From NCBI RefSeq assembly GCF_000376225.1, contig NZ_AQXL01000115.1:1-56790 (forward strand): a DNA stretch of 56,790 nt, read 5' to 3'. A model generated the notes under the pieces. That model did no database searches and was not told the origin of the DNA. It worked only from the letters and a program-made list of their open reading frames with translations. The first letter of the stretch is position 1, and each line of letters begins with the position of its first letter. The translations under genes were made by a program, and so were the position numbers. The stretch is from Effusibacillus pohliae DSM 22757 (GTDB lineage Bacteria; Bacillota; Bacilli; Tumebacillales; Effusibacillaceae). Positions 33,426 to 42,266 of this stretch are shown here, piece by piece.

Positions 33426-34661
33426 ATGGATGTTGAAAAAGATCCATTTGACGGCACGTTTGACAGCCTGGAAACGTTGGCCGACACGATCAGCGAAGTG
33501 CTCCGCTGCCCGGTGACGATCGAGGACGCCAACCATCGGCTGCTGGCCTACAGTTCGCACGATACGAAAACGGACCCGGCGCGCATCGCTACCATCATCG
33601 GCCGGCGCGTCCCGGAAAAAGTGATCAACAGCCTATGGCGGGCCGGCGTGATTCCCCAGCTGTTAAACAGCGATAACCCGATCCGCATCCCCGCCATCCA
33701 CGATGTGGGTCTGGGCAACCGGGTGGCTGTAGCGATTCGCACAAAAAGCGAGATTCTGGGTTATATCTGGGTGCTGGAAGAGGATCACCCGCTGAGTGAG
33801 GAAGCGCTCCACCAGTTAAAAAAAGCGGCGCAAGCGGCGAAAACCAAGCTGTTGCAACTGCAGGTCCGAAAACGCAAGCAGGAAGCGGGCCATCAGGAAT
33901 TTCTGTGGCAGCTCCTGACCGGCCACCTGAAATCCGACACGCTGATTCGGGACCATGCAAAAAAATTGCTGCTGGCGCTGCCCGACCGCTTCCAGGTGCT
34001 GGTGTTCGAGTTTACGGAAGACATCAGCGAATCCTTGCAGCAAAAAATCCAATACCTGTTGACCGCCACCCAGCGGATTCGCATCGTCTGCCATGCGGTC
34101 GACCGGAACCAGTTGATCCTGCTGGCCTCCCCGCTCAACGACCGCTCGTACAAGCAGGATTTCAGCCATTTTATCGGGGATTTTACGGCGCAAATGCAGG
34201 ACCGCTTCCGCGTTTCGCCAATCGAAGCCGGCTGCGGTTCCCTGTTCCACCAGGATTATACCAAGGTGGAAACCAGCTACCAGGAGGCGTTGACCGTCCT
34301 GCAGCTGAAAAAACGGTTTCCAACCGAAACGAAAGCGCTGCACCATGTGGAGGACCTCGGTTTTTACCGATACCTGCCGTTGATCGCGGACTACAAGCGG
34401 TCGCGCCAGATTGAAAATCCGCATCTCAAGCGGCTGCAGGAGTACGACCGTGAACATAACACCAGCCTGCTGCAAACGTTGGCGGTCTTCCTGGCGAGCG
34501 ACAGCAATGTGAAGGAGGCGGCGGATCGCCTGCACATCCACGCGAACACGCTGAATTACCGGTTGACGCGGATCGCCGAGATCGGTGGCATCAATCTGAA
34601 AGATATGGACCAGAAAGTCAGCCTCTACCTCGATCTGAAAGCGGAAACGCTCGACGGGTGA
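33426..34661 (+). CDS. adeR: PucR-family activator, AdeR-like, of alanine dehydrogenase
   Basis: A 411-residue regulator. The N-terminal half is a sensory domain (ETLADTISEVLRCPVTIEDA start), and the C-terminal PucR HTH is ASDSNVKEAADRLHIHANTL. In B. subtilis AdeR, of the same family and next to ald, activates ald in response to alanine. ATG 33426 follows AAGGAG. A terminator and then ald follow on the same strand. Confidence 0.92.
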   Translation: MDVEKDPFDGTFDSLETLADTISEVLRCPVTIEDANHRLLAYSSHDTKTDPARIATIIGRRVPEKVINSLWRAGVIPQLLNSDNPIRIPAIHDVGLGNRVAVAIRTKSEILGYIWVLEEDHPLSEEALHQLKKAAQAAKTKLLQLQVRKRKQEAGHQEFLWQLLTGHLKSDTLIRDHAKKLLLALPDRFQVLVFEFTEDISESLQQKIQYLLTATQRIRIVCHAVDRNQLILLASPLNDRSYKQDFSHFIGDFTAQMQDRFRVSPIEAGCGSLFHQDYTKVETSYQEALTVLQLKKRFPTETKALHHVEDLGFYRYLPLIADYKRSRQIENPHLKRLQEYDREHNTSLLQTLAVFLASDSNVKEAADRLHIHANTLNYRLTRIAEIGGINLKDMDQKVSLYLDLKAETLDG

Positions 34662-34699
34662 CGGCTTGTGGGATTCCACAAAGCCGGCCCGTTTTTTTC
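34662..34699 (+). terminator. Terminator after adeR
   Basis: CGGCTTGTGG pairs with CCACAAAGCCG with one bulge; GCCCG and eight T follow. Confidence 0.9.
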
Positions 34700-34773
34700 T
34701 TTTTTACGAACAATGAAAAAAGGTCCTGCCCCGCTTATACTTGGCTTACAGGTTCAATCAAGGGGGACGCGTT

Positions 34774-35910
34774 ATGAAGATCGGGATACCGAAAGAAATA
34801 AAGAACAACGAGAACCGCGTCGCGATCACACCGGCCGGGGTGGAAGCACTAAAAAGCCACGGCCACGAGGTGTATATTGAAAAATCGGCCGGTCTCGGCA
34901 GCGGCTTCACGGACGAAGAATACCGCCAAAAAGGCGCCGTGATTCTCGATACGGCGGCGGAAGTCTGGGCAACGGCAGACATGGTCATGAAAGTGAAAGA
35001 ACCGCTGCCGCAGGAATATACCTATTTTCGTGAAGGGTTGATCCTGTTCACCTATTTGCACCTTGCTCCGGAGCCGGAATTGACGAAAGCGCTGGTGGAC
35101 AAGGGCGTGATCGCGATCGCCTACGAAACGATCCAATTGGAGGACCGTTCCCTGCCGCTGTTAACTCCGATGAGCGAAGTGGCGGGCCGCATGGCAGTCC
35201 AAATCGGCGCCCAGTTCCTGGAAAAACCGTACGGCGGCAAAGGCGTTCTCTTGGGCGGCGTACCGGGTGTGGCGCCGGCGGAAGTGGTGATCATCGGCGG
35301 CGGTGTGGTCGGCACCAACGCAGCGAAAATGGCCCTCGGCACCGGAGCACGCGTGACGATCCTCGACATCAACTCGGATCGCCTTCGCTATCTGGACGAC
35401 ATTTTCGGCGGCCGAATTACGACGCTGATGTCCAATTCGTACAATATCGAACAAGCGGTCCGCAAGGCTGACCTGCTGATCGGAGCAGTGCTGATTCCGG
35501 GCGCACGGGCGCCGAAACTGGTGAAGGAATATATGGTGCAGGGAATGTCGAAAGGATCGGTGATTGTTGACGTGGCGATCGACCAGGGCGGCTCGATCGA
35601 GACGATCGACCGGGTCACCACCCATTCCGATCCGACCTATGAAAAATACGGCGTCGTGCATTACGCGGTGGCCAACATGCCGGGTGCGGTGGCAAGAACC
35701 TCGACGCTCGCCTTGACCAACGCAACCATTCCCTACGCCCTGCAAATCGCCAACAAAGGCGTCAAGCAGGCGATCCAGGACAACAAGGCGCTGTATCGCG
35801 GCGTCAACGTGGCGGGCGGCGCCGTCACCTACGAAGCGGTCGCAAGAGATCTCGGCTACCCGTACGTACCGGCCGAACAAGCGCTGCAAAAACAATTTGC
35901 CGTGTTATAA
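34774..35910 (+). CDS. ald: Alanine dehydrogenase
   Basis: A 378-residue NAD-dependent enzyme that converts L-alanine to pyruvate and ammonia. Lys75 (VMKVKEP) and His96 (FTYLHLAP) are the catalytic pair; the NAD motif is [10 protein letters not shown] near residue 174. The C-terminal [20 protein letters not shown] is conserved. Length is the family length. AGGGGGA precedes ATG 34774. It is the probable target of adeR just upstream; in spore-formers alanine catabolism supports sporulation. Confidence 0.98.
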   Translation: MKIGIPKEIKNNENRVAITPAGVEALKSHGHEVYIEKSAGLGSGFTDEEYRQKGAVILDTAAEVWATADMVMKVKEPLPQEYTYFREGLILFTYLHLAPEPELTKALVDKGVIAIAYETIQLEDRSLPLLTPMSEVAGRMAVQIGAQFLEKPYGGKGVLLGGVPGVAPAEVVIIGGGVVGTNAAKMALGTGARVTILDINSDRLRYLDDIFGGRITTLMSNSYNIEQAVRKADLLIGAVLIPGARAPKLVKEYMVQGMSKGSVIVDVAIDQGGSIETIDRVTTHSDPTYEKYGVVHYAVANMPGAVARTSTLALTNATIPYALQIANKGVKQAIQDNKALYRGVNVAGGAVTYEAVARDLGYPYVPAEQALQKQFAVL

Positions 35911-35915
35911 CGAAA

Positions 35916-35951
35916 CGATCCCCTCAACCAACGAGGGGATCGGCTTTTTTT
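35916..35951 (+). terminator. Terminator of ald
   Basis: CGATCCCCTC pairs with GAGGGGATCG; GCTTTTTTT follows. Confidence 0.93.
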
Positions 35952-35998
35952 GTTTTGGATTGGTAGAATACCTATGAATAACCAAAAGGTGGGATCCT

Positions 35999-36142
35999 AT
36001 GAAATTGGCCGGTAAAAACATCTACATTCGGCGATTGGAGTTGGCAGATGCAACATGTTTGATCGGCCGGGCCAATTTGAGCAATGTGGTCCACGGTGCG
36101 TGGCAAAATTGCACGATCGGATATTTTTTTCAGATTTTTTAG
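35999..36142 (+). pseudogene. Internally deleted GNAT acetyltransferase
   Basis: ATG 35999 follows AAGGTGGG. Residues 1-20 (MKLAGKNIYIRRLELADATC) match the start of RimJ-type GNAT proteins; the frame then jumps to HGAWQNCTIGYFF, the strand just before the acetyl-CoA loop, and stops at TAG 36140. About 60 residues in the middle and the whole acetyl-CoA site are missing. Confidence 0.7.
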
Positions 36143-36185
36143 ATATCCCCTTGACAAAGGTGAGTGACTCGGGTTAGCATACAGA

Positions 36186-36204
36186 TATAATGTTAGTAAC
36201 TAAC
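36186..36204 (+). promoter_or_regulatory. Promoter -10 with palindromic operator for the dioxygenase unit
   Basis: A perfect TATAAT (36186-36191) is followed directly by GTTAGTAACTAAC, an inverted repeat GTTAGT-A-ACTAAC (36192-36204). This position covers the expected transcription start. MarR and HxlR/DUF24 repressors that control quinone- and catechol-response genes use similar palindromes. The -35 region is poor (GTGACT, 16 bases away). Confidence 0.65.
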
Positions 36205-36237
36205 TAAAAGTGACATAGTATAAGGAGTGAATTTGAG

Positions 36238-36357
36238 ATGGATTCTGCTCCGAAATCAAAAAGGGCATCTCAGTTTACCCCAGTGGTTCTTCGTTTGTTT
36301 CTGGGCATTACTTTTCTCGTTCATGATTTTCCGTCACACAACTGCCTGATAACTTGA
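36238..36357 (+). pseudogene. Truncated DoxX-family membrane protein
   Basis: ATG 36238 follows AAGGAGTG. The frame reads MDSAPKSKRASQFTPVVLRL then FLGITFLVHD, the conserved first helix of DoxX/CatD proteins, and stops at TGA 36355 after 39 residues. The other three helices are absent. DoxX proteins often accompany extradiol dioxygenases, as the next gene here. Confidence 0.65.
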
Positions 36358-36584
36358 AGTCTTTACAGGCGATGAGACGGACACAGTAAGCATCGCTCGG
36401 GCAGTGTCCATACACGATGCTGTCATCAGCGCCTATGGACCGCAAGTTGAACGGGAGCGGCGTTCGAGTATGGGAGATGCGCTCAGACCTTTTAATCGGT
36501 TACAAAGTGGATCAGGTACATGGTCCCATAAAAAGAGGTAATACTGTTCCAACACTCAATTGACAGCTGGGAGAGGGAAATAAA
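36358..36584. other. Gap between DoxX remnant and dioxygenase gene
   Basis: One plus-strand frame reads VSIARAVSIHDAVISAYGPQ to a stop at 36542, without a start or ribosome site. It may be the debris of another gene from the same deletion. I recognise nothing in it. Confidence 0.35.
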
Positions 36585-37361
36585 ATGGCAGCTTCGTTTT
36601 TTATCGCCCATGGATCCCCGATGCTCGCAATTGAAGACAACCGCTACACCCGCGATTTGCAGCAATTGGGGCACAGCTTGGGTACGCCTGCGGCAATTGT
36701 TGTTTTCTCGGCCCACTGGATCAGCCGCACGCTTTCCATTACAAGCACAAACGATCCTTATGAGACGATCTACGATTTTGGCGGCTTTCCGAGGGAGCTG
36801 TATGAGATCACCTACCCAGCACGCGGATCGGTCAAGGTGGCGGCAAAGGTGGCCCAACTTTTTGAAGGCAACGGAATCGAAGTGAGGCGGGATTCTCGCC
36901 GGGGACTTGATCACGGGGTTTGGGTGATTTTGCGCCACATGTTCCCGGAAGCGGACATTCCGGTCATCGCCGCATCCGTCAATCCGTTGCTTCCGCCGGA
37001 AGAGCAGTATCGCATCGGCCAAGCGATTGCAGCACTGAAAAACAAAAACATTGTGGTCATCGGCAGCGGCGCCACCGTTCACAATCTTCGCGCAATCAAT
37101 TTCTCGGCCGACCACGAATCGGATGAATGGGCGGAGAAATTTGACGATTGGCTGATCGATCACATTCAGAAGTGGGATACTGTTTCTCTCTTTGACTATA
37201 AAAGGCTGGCCCCGCATGCCCAATTGGCAACGCCGGATTACGAGCACTTTTTGCCGCTGTTCATCGCGATGGGGTGCGGGGACGCCAGCCGAAAAGCTCG
37301 CGTTCTGCACCGAAGCTACCGATATGGGGCTCTAAGCCACATGATACTGGAATTTGCTTAA
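36585..37361 (+). CDS. DODA-type extradiol ring-cleavage dioxygenase
   Basis: A 258-residue LigB-fold enzyme similar to YgiD/4,5-DOPA dioxygenase, which opens catechol rings with a metal. The metal ligands lie in FFIAHGSPM, VFSAHW, GLDHGVWV and the later VHNLRAI and H-rich C-terminal part. GGGAGAGGG precedes ATG 36585. It lies in an apparent unit with a DoxX remnant and a CDGSH Fe-S gene behind one palindromic operator, which suggests a response to catechols or quinones. Physiological substrate unknown. Confidence 0.9.
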   Translation: MAASFFIAHGSPMLAIEDNRYTRDLQQLGHSLGTPAAIVVFSAHWISRTLSITSTNDPYETIYDFGGFPRELYEITYPARGSVKVAAKVAQLFEGNGIEVRRDSRRGLDHGVWVILRHMFPEADIPVIAASVNPLLPPEEQYRIGQAIAALKNKNIVVIGSGATVHNLRAINFSADHESDEWAEKFDDWLIDHIQKWDTVSLFDYKRLAPHAQLATPDYEHFLPLFIAMGCGDASRKARVLHRSYRYGALSHMILEFA

Positions 37362-37389
37362 AGCGGGAATGTGGAAAGGAGGTGAACAT

Positions 37390-37596
37390 ATGGCAGATGT
37401 AACAATTAAGGTACTGGATAAAGGCCCTCTGTTTGTGAGCGGGAACGTGGAAGTGGTTGACGCGGAAGGGAGAAAATTCGAAACGAAACAGCAATTTGCT
37501 CTCTGCCGCTGCGGTCTCTCCAAGAACAAGCCCTTCTGTGACGGAACTCATCAAGGCAATTTCGAAGACTGTGCAAGAGCAGCCAAAGTTCTATAA
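37390..37596 (+). CDS. CDGSH-type iron-sulfur protein
   Basis: A 68-residue protein with the [2Fe-2S] motif CRCGLSKNKPFCDGTH, three Cys and one His ligands as in mitoNEET-type proteins. These act as electron or cluster carriers; the prokaryotic role is mostly unknown. AAGGAGG lies about 7 bases before ATG 37390. It lies 28 bases after the dioxygenase gene, so co-transcription is likely. Confidence 0.9.
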   Translation: MADVTIKVLDKGPLFVSGNVEVVDAEGRKFETKQQFALCRCGLSKNKPFCDGTHQGNFEDCARAAKVL

Positions 37597-37765
37597 GCGA
37601 AGGGGGCATTGCGCCTCCTTTTTTATGTCAAGCGCTTCTCTGGGCACGACACCAAACAAAAGGTGCCAGCATGAACCTGGAACCTTAGATTCATTGTAAT
37701 TACAAGAACATCTCTGAATAAAATTGAATATTTTATATAAAATTTGTGGAAAAAGTAGTAACATC

Positions 37766-38218
37766 ATGGAAATTCGAAAATTGAATTCAAATGAACCACT
37801 TCCACTACATTTATTATTATTAGCTGATCCTTCTCAAAAACTTGTGGAGGGATATATTAAAAGAGGACAATGCTTTATAGCAGAAGTTAATGATCAGGTC
37901 ATCGGAGTGTATGTATTACTTCCAACAAGACCTGAAACAGTTGAGATAGTAAATCTAGCAGTTGATGAAAATTATCAGGGTAAAGGAATAGGGAAACAGT
38001 TAGTATTTCATGCAATTCAAAATGCAACATTGCATGGCTATAAAACGATTGAAATTGGCACGGGAAACTCAAGTGTGGGACAACTGGCACTTTATCAAAA
38101 ATGTGGTTTTAGAATAACTGGAATTGACAGGGACTTCTTTATTAGACACTACACTGAGGAAATATTTGAGAATGGAATACAATGTAGGGATATGATACGT
38201 CTATCTCAAGATTTGTAA
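37766..38218 (+). CDS. GNAT-family N-acetyltransferase, probably transferred
   Basis: A 150-residue GNAT. The acetyl-CoA loop is NYQGKGIGKQLV, preceded by strand VEIVNLAVDE; the C-terminal part LALYQKCGFRITGIDRDFF is typical. The substrate is unknown. Base composition is far more AT-rich than neighbours, in the gene and for about 100 bases on each side, which points to recent transfer. ATG 37766 has only a weak site (GGAAAAAG). It stands alone between the CDGSH gene and glmS. Confidence 0.88.
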   Translation: MEIRKLNSNEPLPLHLLLLADPSQKLVEGYIKRGQCFIAEVNDQVIGVYVLLPTRPETVEIVNLAVDENYQGKGIGKQLVFHAIQNATLHGYKTIEIGTGNSSVGQLALYQKCGFRITGIDRDFFIRHYTEEIFENGIQCRDMIRLSQDL

Positions 38219-38312
38219 AAAAGGTTTACTGAGTAAAATTCTTTAACTATAGCTATGTATTATAGAGTTGCACAAATATTATTGTTTCCGGGAACAGAAA
38301 AGGTATTTTAGA

Positions 38313-38344
38313 AAATAATGCCCATCAGTGAAAACCGATGGGCA
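38313..38344 (-). terminator. Terminator of glmS
   Basis: TGCCCATC pairs with GATGGGCA, followed on the minus strand by TTATTTTC. It lies about 70 bases past the glmS stop. Confidence 0.85.
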
Positions 38345-38415
38345 GTTATAGTTCAGTTTGAGCCAGTTGCTAACTTTATTTTACGGGAACACCAATTTCC
38401 ACTTGCCGCAATCTC

Positions 38416-40248
38416 TTACTCCACCGTCACGCTCTTCGCCAAATTCCGCGGTTTGTCGACGTCGTTGCCGCGGGCGACCGATGCGTAGTAAGCGAGCAGT
38501 TGCAGCGGGATGACCGACAGGATCGGTGCCAGGAACGGAGTCGTGCGCGGGATGGTGATCACTTCGTCCACATATTTGTGAATCGAACTGTCTCCTTCCC
38601 AGGCCACCCCCAGGACATACGCATCGCGCGCCTTCACCTCGACGATGTTGGAGACCGTTTTTTCGTAGAGGTCGTCTTGGGTGACCAGCGCGATGACCGG
38701 TACTCCTTCGGTGATCAGGGCGAGCGTTCCGTGCTTCAATTCCCCCGCCGCGTACGCTTCCGCGTGGATGTAGGAAATCTCCTTGAGTTTCAAAGCGCCC
38801 TCCAGCGCAACCGCGTAGTCCAGGCCGCGCCCGATGAAAAATGCATCTTCCTTGTCGGCGTACCTGCGTGCAAATTGTTCGATCGACGGCGCCGATTCCA
38901 GCATCTTTTGCGCCAACTCCGGCAGTTTCTTCAACTCGGCCAAAATCTGCGGCACTTGAAAGGCGCCGACCGAACCGCGCTCCTGCGCCAGATAGCAAGC
39001 GAACAGGTAGAGAGCGACCACCTGGGTTGTATATGCCTTGGTGGATGCCACGGCGATCTCGGGGCCGGCCATCGTGATGATCGTGTCATCCGCTTCCCGG
39101 TTGACGGAGGAACCGAGTACGTTGGTGATGGCCAGAACGCGTGCTCCGCGCTGCTTCGATTCCCGCAAAGCGGCAAGCGTATCAGCCGTTTCGCCCGATT
39201 GCGAGATGACGATCACCAGCGTATTTTCCGTCAGGATCGGATCGCGGTACCGGTATTCGGATGCGATCTCGACATCGACCGGAATCCGCGTCAATTTTTC
39301 AATCACCTCTTTGCCGACCAGCCCGGCGTGCCAGGACGTTCCGCATGCCACGATATGGATGCGGTCGATCGCTCCCGCCAGTTCGGGCCGCCAGTTCAGT
39401 TCCTTCAGCACCACCCGCTGCCCGTCTTCCGAAATCCGTCCCGTCAGGGTATCGCGGATGGCACGGGGCTGTTCATGAATTTCCTTCAGCATGAAATGCT
39501 CGTAGCCGCCTTTTTCAGCCGCCATCGCGTCCCACGTGACATTGAACACTTCCTTGCTGATCGGGTTGCCTTCAAATGTGAAACACTCCACCCCGTCAGC
39601 CGTCAACACCGCGATCTCCCCGTCGTCCATGATGTAGGTTTTACGGGTGTATTCGAGGATGGCCGGGATGTCGGACGCGATGAAATTTTCGCCCTCCCCG
39701 AGCCCGATCACCAGCGGGCTTTGCTTGCGGACCGCAATCAGCTTGCCCGGCTCATCCTGCGCCATGATGGCCAGCGCGAACGCGCCGTGGATCCGTTTCA
39801 ACACCTGCACGACCGTTTTGAACAAATCGCCGTTGTACAGCTCCTCAATCAGGTGCACGACCACCTCCGTGTCGGTCTCCGATTGGAACCTGTGCCCCTT
39901 CGCAGTCAATTCCTCGCGCAGTTCCAGATAATTTTCGATAATCCCGTTGTGCACAACCACGAAACGTCCCGCTTCATCCATATGCGGATGTGCGTTATCA
40001 TCCGACGGACGACCGTGCGTCGCCCAGCGGGTATGACCGATGCCCTGGGAACCAGTCAGCACCGCGTGGCCTTTCACCCGCTCCTCCAACGTGGCCAGGC
40101 GTCCCACCGATTTTTGCAGTTGAATCGAGCCGCCGTCAAACACGGCGATACCAGCCGAATCATAGCCGCGATATTCCAATTTGCTGAGTCCGTGAATCAA
40201 CACGTCTTGCGCTTGCCGATGCCCGATATATCCCACAATTCCACACAT
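38416..40248 (-). CDS. glmS: Glutamine-fructose-6-phosphate aminotransferase
   Basis: A 610-residue enzyme making glucosamine-6-phosphate from fructose-6-P and glutamine, the first step to UDP-GlcNAc. The N-terminal glutaminase begins MCGIVGYIG, with Cys as nucleophile after Met removal. Two SIS isomerase domains follow (CGTSWHAGLVGKE, SQSGETADTLAALRESKQRG), and the C-terminus ends PRNLAKSVTVE. ATG 40246-40248 follows GGGAGG; upstream frame belongs to the leader. Controlled by the ribozyme upstream. Confidence 0.98.
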   Translation of the reverse strand: MCGIVGYIGHRQAQDVLIHGLSKLEYRGYDSAGIAVFDGGSIQLQKSVGRLATLEERVKGHAVLTGSQGIGHTRWATHGRPSDDNAHPHMDEAGRFVVVHNGIIENYLELREELTAKGHRFQSETDTEVVVHLIEELYNGDLFKTVVQVLKRIHGAFALAIMAQDEPGKLIAVRKQSPLVIGLGEGENFIASDIPAILEYTRKTYIMDDGEIAVLTADGVECFTFEGNPISKEVFNVTWDAMAAEKGGYEHFMLKEIHEQPRAIRDTLTGRISEDGQRVVLKELNWRPELAGAIDRIHIVACGTSWHAGLVGKEVIEKLTRIPVDVEIASEYRYRDPILTENTLVIVISQSGETADTLAALRESKQRGARVLAITNVLGSSVNREADDTIITMAGPEIAVASTKAYTTQVVALYLFACYLAQERGSVGAFQVPQILAELKKLPELAQKMLESAPSIEQFARRYADKEDAFFIGRGLDYAVALEGALKLKEISYIHAEAYAAGELKHGTLALITEGVPVIALVTQDDLYEKTVSNIVEVKARDAYVLGVAWEGDSSIHKYVDEVITIPRTTPFLAPILSVIPLQLLAYYASVARGNDVDKPRNLAKSVTVE

Positions 40249-40380
40249 GGAAATGACTACCTCCCAAATTTGACAATGCAAAATCAGCCCGCTTTTGCAA
40301 CTGAAGAGCGGAACACACAACTGCTGTATCGAGATGAGTCAAAACGACTCAGGAAAATCAAACGTTCCCGAACCACCCTT

Positions 40381-40523
40381 GAGGTGTTCTTGTCCCGGCG
40401 GTCACCCACCGGTTTTCAAACACTTCTTTTCGGCAGAGGGCAAAGCTGCCGGGAGGCACCCGCCGAACCTTTCGCTAAACCTCCTCCGCGTCAACTGCAG
40501 ACGATGCTGCAGCCCAGGCGCTT
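40381..40523 (-). ncRNA. glmS ribozyme/riboswitch
   Basis: On the minus strand, A|GCGCC (cut predicted between 40522 and 40521), a CTGCAG hairpin, then GTTGACG, GGAGGTTTAGCGAA and TTCGGCGGGTGCCTCCCGGC match in order the B. subtilis core, followed by a P4-like GGGTGACCGCC segment. The RNA cleaves itself when glucosamine-6-P is bound, lowering glmS expression. Between GTTGACG and GGAGG the sequence differs slightly from B. subtilis. The 3' edge is approximate. The rest of the 493-base glmM-glmS gap holds the 5' leader and about 130 bases without other recognised signals. Confidence 0.95.
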
Positions 40524-40741
40524 GCAACTATTTTCTCGCTTGCGATCCTCCTTCCCTTGCCAAAATCGGTTTTGTCTATCTCGCGGCTGCTCCCTGCCAC
40601 ATCACCTCCCTCAAGGATATTCCTATTTTATTCGACCGGTCGCCAAATTGCCTGCACCAATGCCGGATCAAGAGCAAGGGCAGTGAAACGAGGGGCCGGC
40701 AGCCCAGCCCCCGGTTTCAGCTCCCGGCATTGCCGGTACTA

Positions 40742-42085
40742 TTACGTTGCGCCCAGTTCCTTCTTCACCACATCGGCGATCCGATTCACATATTCCCGCA
40801 CCGTTTGTTCATCCGGGCCTTCCGCCATCACGCGAATCAGCGGTTCCGTGCCGGAAGGACGCACCAGCACGCGGCCCTCGTCCCCCAATTTTTCTTCCAC
40901 ACTGCGAATCGCTTGCCGAATGGCATCGTTTTGCTCCCATGCCTCTTTGTTTGCCACCCGCACATTCACCAGCACTTGCGGATAGGAGCGCATCACGCTG
41001 CGCAGTTCCGAGAGCGGTTTTCCTTCCGCCACCAGCACGTTTGTCAGTTGAATGGCTGTCAGCACTCCGTCGCCCGTTGTGTTGTGCTGCAGCATGATAA
41101 TGTGGCCCGACTGTTCGCCGCCGAGCACGTAGCCGCCTTCCCGCATCGCTTCCATCACATAACGGTCGCCGACAGCGGTGCGCACCAGATCGATGCCCAG
41201 TTCCTTCGCCGCCTTGACAAATCCGACATTGCTCATGACGGTCGTGACGATCGTGTTGTGGGGCAGTTGGCCTGCCGCTTTCAGGGATCGCCCGAGAATC
41301 GCCATTACGTAATCGCCGTCGACCAGTTGGCCTTGCTCATCCACCGCGATCAAGCGATCCGCGTCGCCGTCAAACGACAATCCGACATTGGCGCCGTGCT
41401 GCAAGACCGCTTCCCGCACCACATCCGGATGGGTCGATCCGCACTTCACATTGATATTGACGCCGTTCGGTTCCGCGTGGATGGCGATCACTTCCGCTCC
41501 CAACCGGCGAAACACTTCTGGCGCAATTTGATACGCCGCTCCGTTCCCGCAGTCGAGTACGACTTTCAAGCCGTCAAACCGGTTGGGAACGGTCGTCTGC
41601 AGATATTCGATATACTGGACGACCGCATCAGGCCGCTCTTCCACACGCCCGATGTCCCCCGCGGTGGGCCGCGGCATCCGGTCTTCTCCTTCCAGCAGCG
41701 ATTCGATTTCCGCTTCCACTTCGTCCAACAACTTGAACCCGTCGCCGCCAAAAAATTTGATCCCGTTATCGGCCACCGGGTTATGCGAAGCGGAGATCAT
41801 GACACCCGCGTCCGCCTTCAGTGTCCGCGTCAAATACGCAACGCCGGGAGTCGAAACGACTCCCACCCGAATCGCGTTGACGCCAACCGACAAAATCCCG
41901 GAAATCAAGGCGGCTTCCAGCATATCGCCCGAAATCCGGGTGTCTTTTCCGACCACAATCCGGGCGCCTTGCTTTCCACGTGTCAATATGTACGCCGCTG
42001 CACGCCCCAGCCGATACGCAAGTTCGGCAGACAACTCCGTATTCGCGACTCCCCGCACTCCATCTGTTCCAAACAAACGTCCCAA
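40742..42085 (-). CDS. glmM: Phosphoglucosamine mutase
   Basis: A 447-residue enzyme that converts glucosamine-6-P to glucosamine-1-P. The phosphoserine is Ser100 in MISASHNP, the metal loop is DGDADR, and the sugar and phosphate loops (GGEQSGHI, RPSGTEPLIRV) are intact. The start is TTG (42083-42085), about 7 bases after GGAGCAAG, matching the family N-terminus GRLFGTDGVRG. In Bacillus, GlmM binds and inhibits CdaA; here it is in the same block. Confidence 0.98.
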   Translation of the reverse strand: MGRLFGTDGVRGVANTELSAELAYRLGRAAAYILTRGKQGARIVVGKDTRISGDMLEAALISGILSVGVNAIRVGVVSTPGVAYLTRTLKADAGVMISASHNPVADNGIKFFGGDGFKLLDEVEAEIESLLEGEDRMPRPTAGDIGRVEERPDAVVQYIEYLQTTVPNRFDGLKVVLDCGNGAAYQIAPEVFRRLGAEVIAIHAEPNGVNINVKCGSTHPDVVREAVLQHGANVGLSFDGDADRLIAVDEQGQLVDGDYVMAILGRSLKAAGQLPHNTIVTTVMSNVGFVKAAKELGIDLVRTAVGDRYVMEAMREGGYVLGGEQSGHIIMLQHNTTGDGVLTAIQLTNVLVAEGKPLSELRSVMRSYPQVLVNVRVANKEAWEQNDAIRQAIRSVEEKLGDEGRVLVRPSGTEPLIRVMAEGPDEQTVREYVNRIADVVKKELGAT

Positions 42086-42237
42086 AGTGACTTGCTCCTT
42101 TGTACCTAGAATACTATCGACATTCTCCCACAGAACCGTACATCCTGCAAGAACCAGGATTCTCCAGACGCTGCCGTTCGCCCGCCCGGATCCCGCGAAA
42201 AACCGTCCTGGTTGATGAAAACGGCATCGTCAAATAG

Positions 42238-42266
42238 ACAAAACAGAAAGCACCTCGCAGGTGCTT
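42238..42266 (-). terminator. Terminator between cdaR and glmM
   Basis: AAGCACCT pairs with AGGTGCTT and is followed by TCTGTTTTG on the minus strand. It touches the cdaR stop codon. It may be partial, since cdaR and glmM are usually co-transcribed. Confidence 0.7.

Noticed and set aside
38500-40686. 728-codon plus-strand open frame opposite glmS
   Set aside because: Antisense shadow; glmS is complete with all motifs and the frame runs through the ribozyme.
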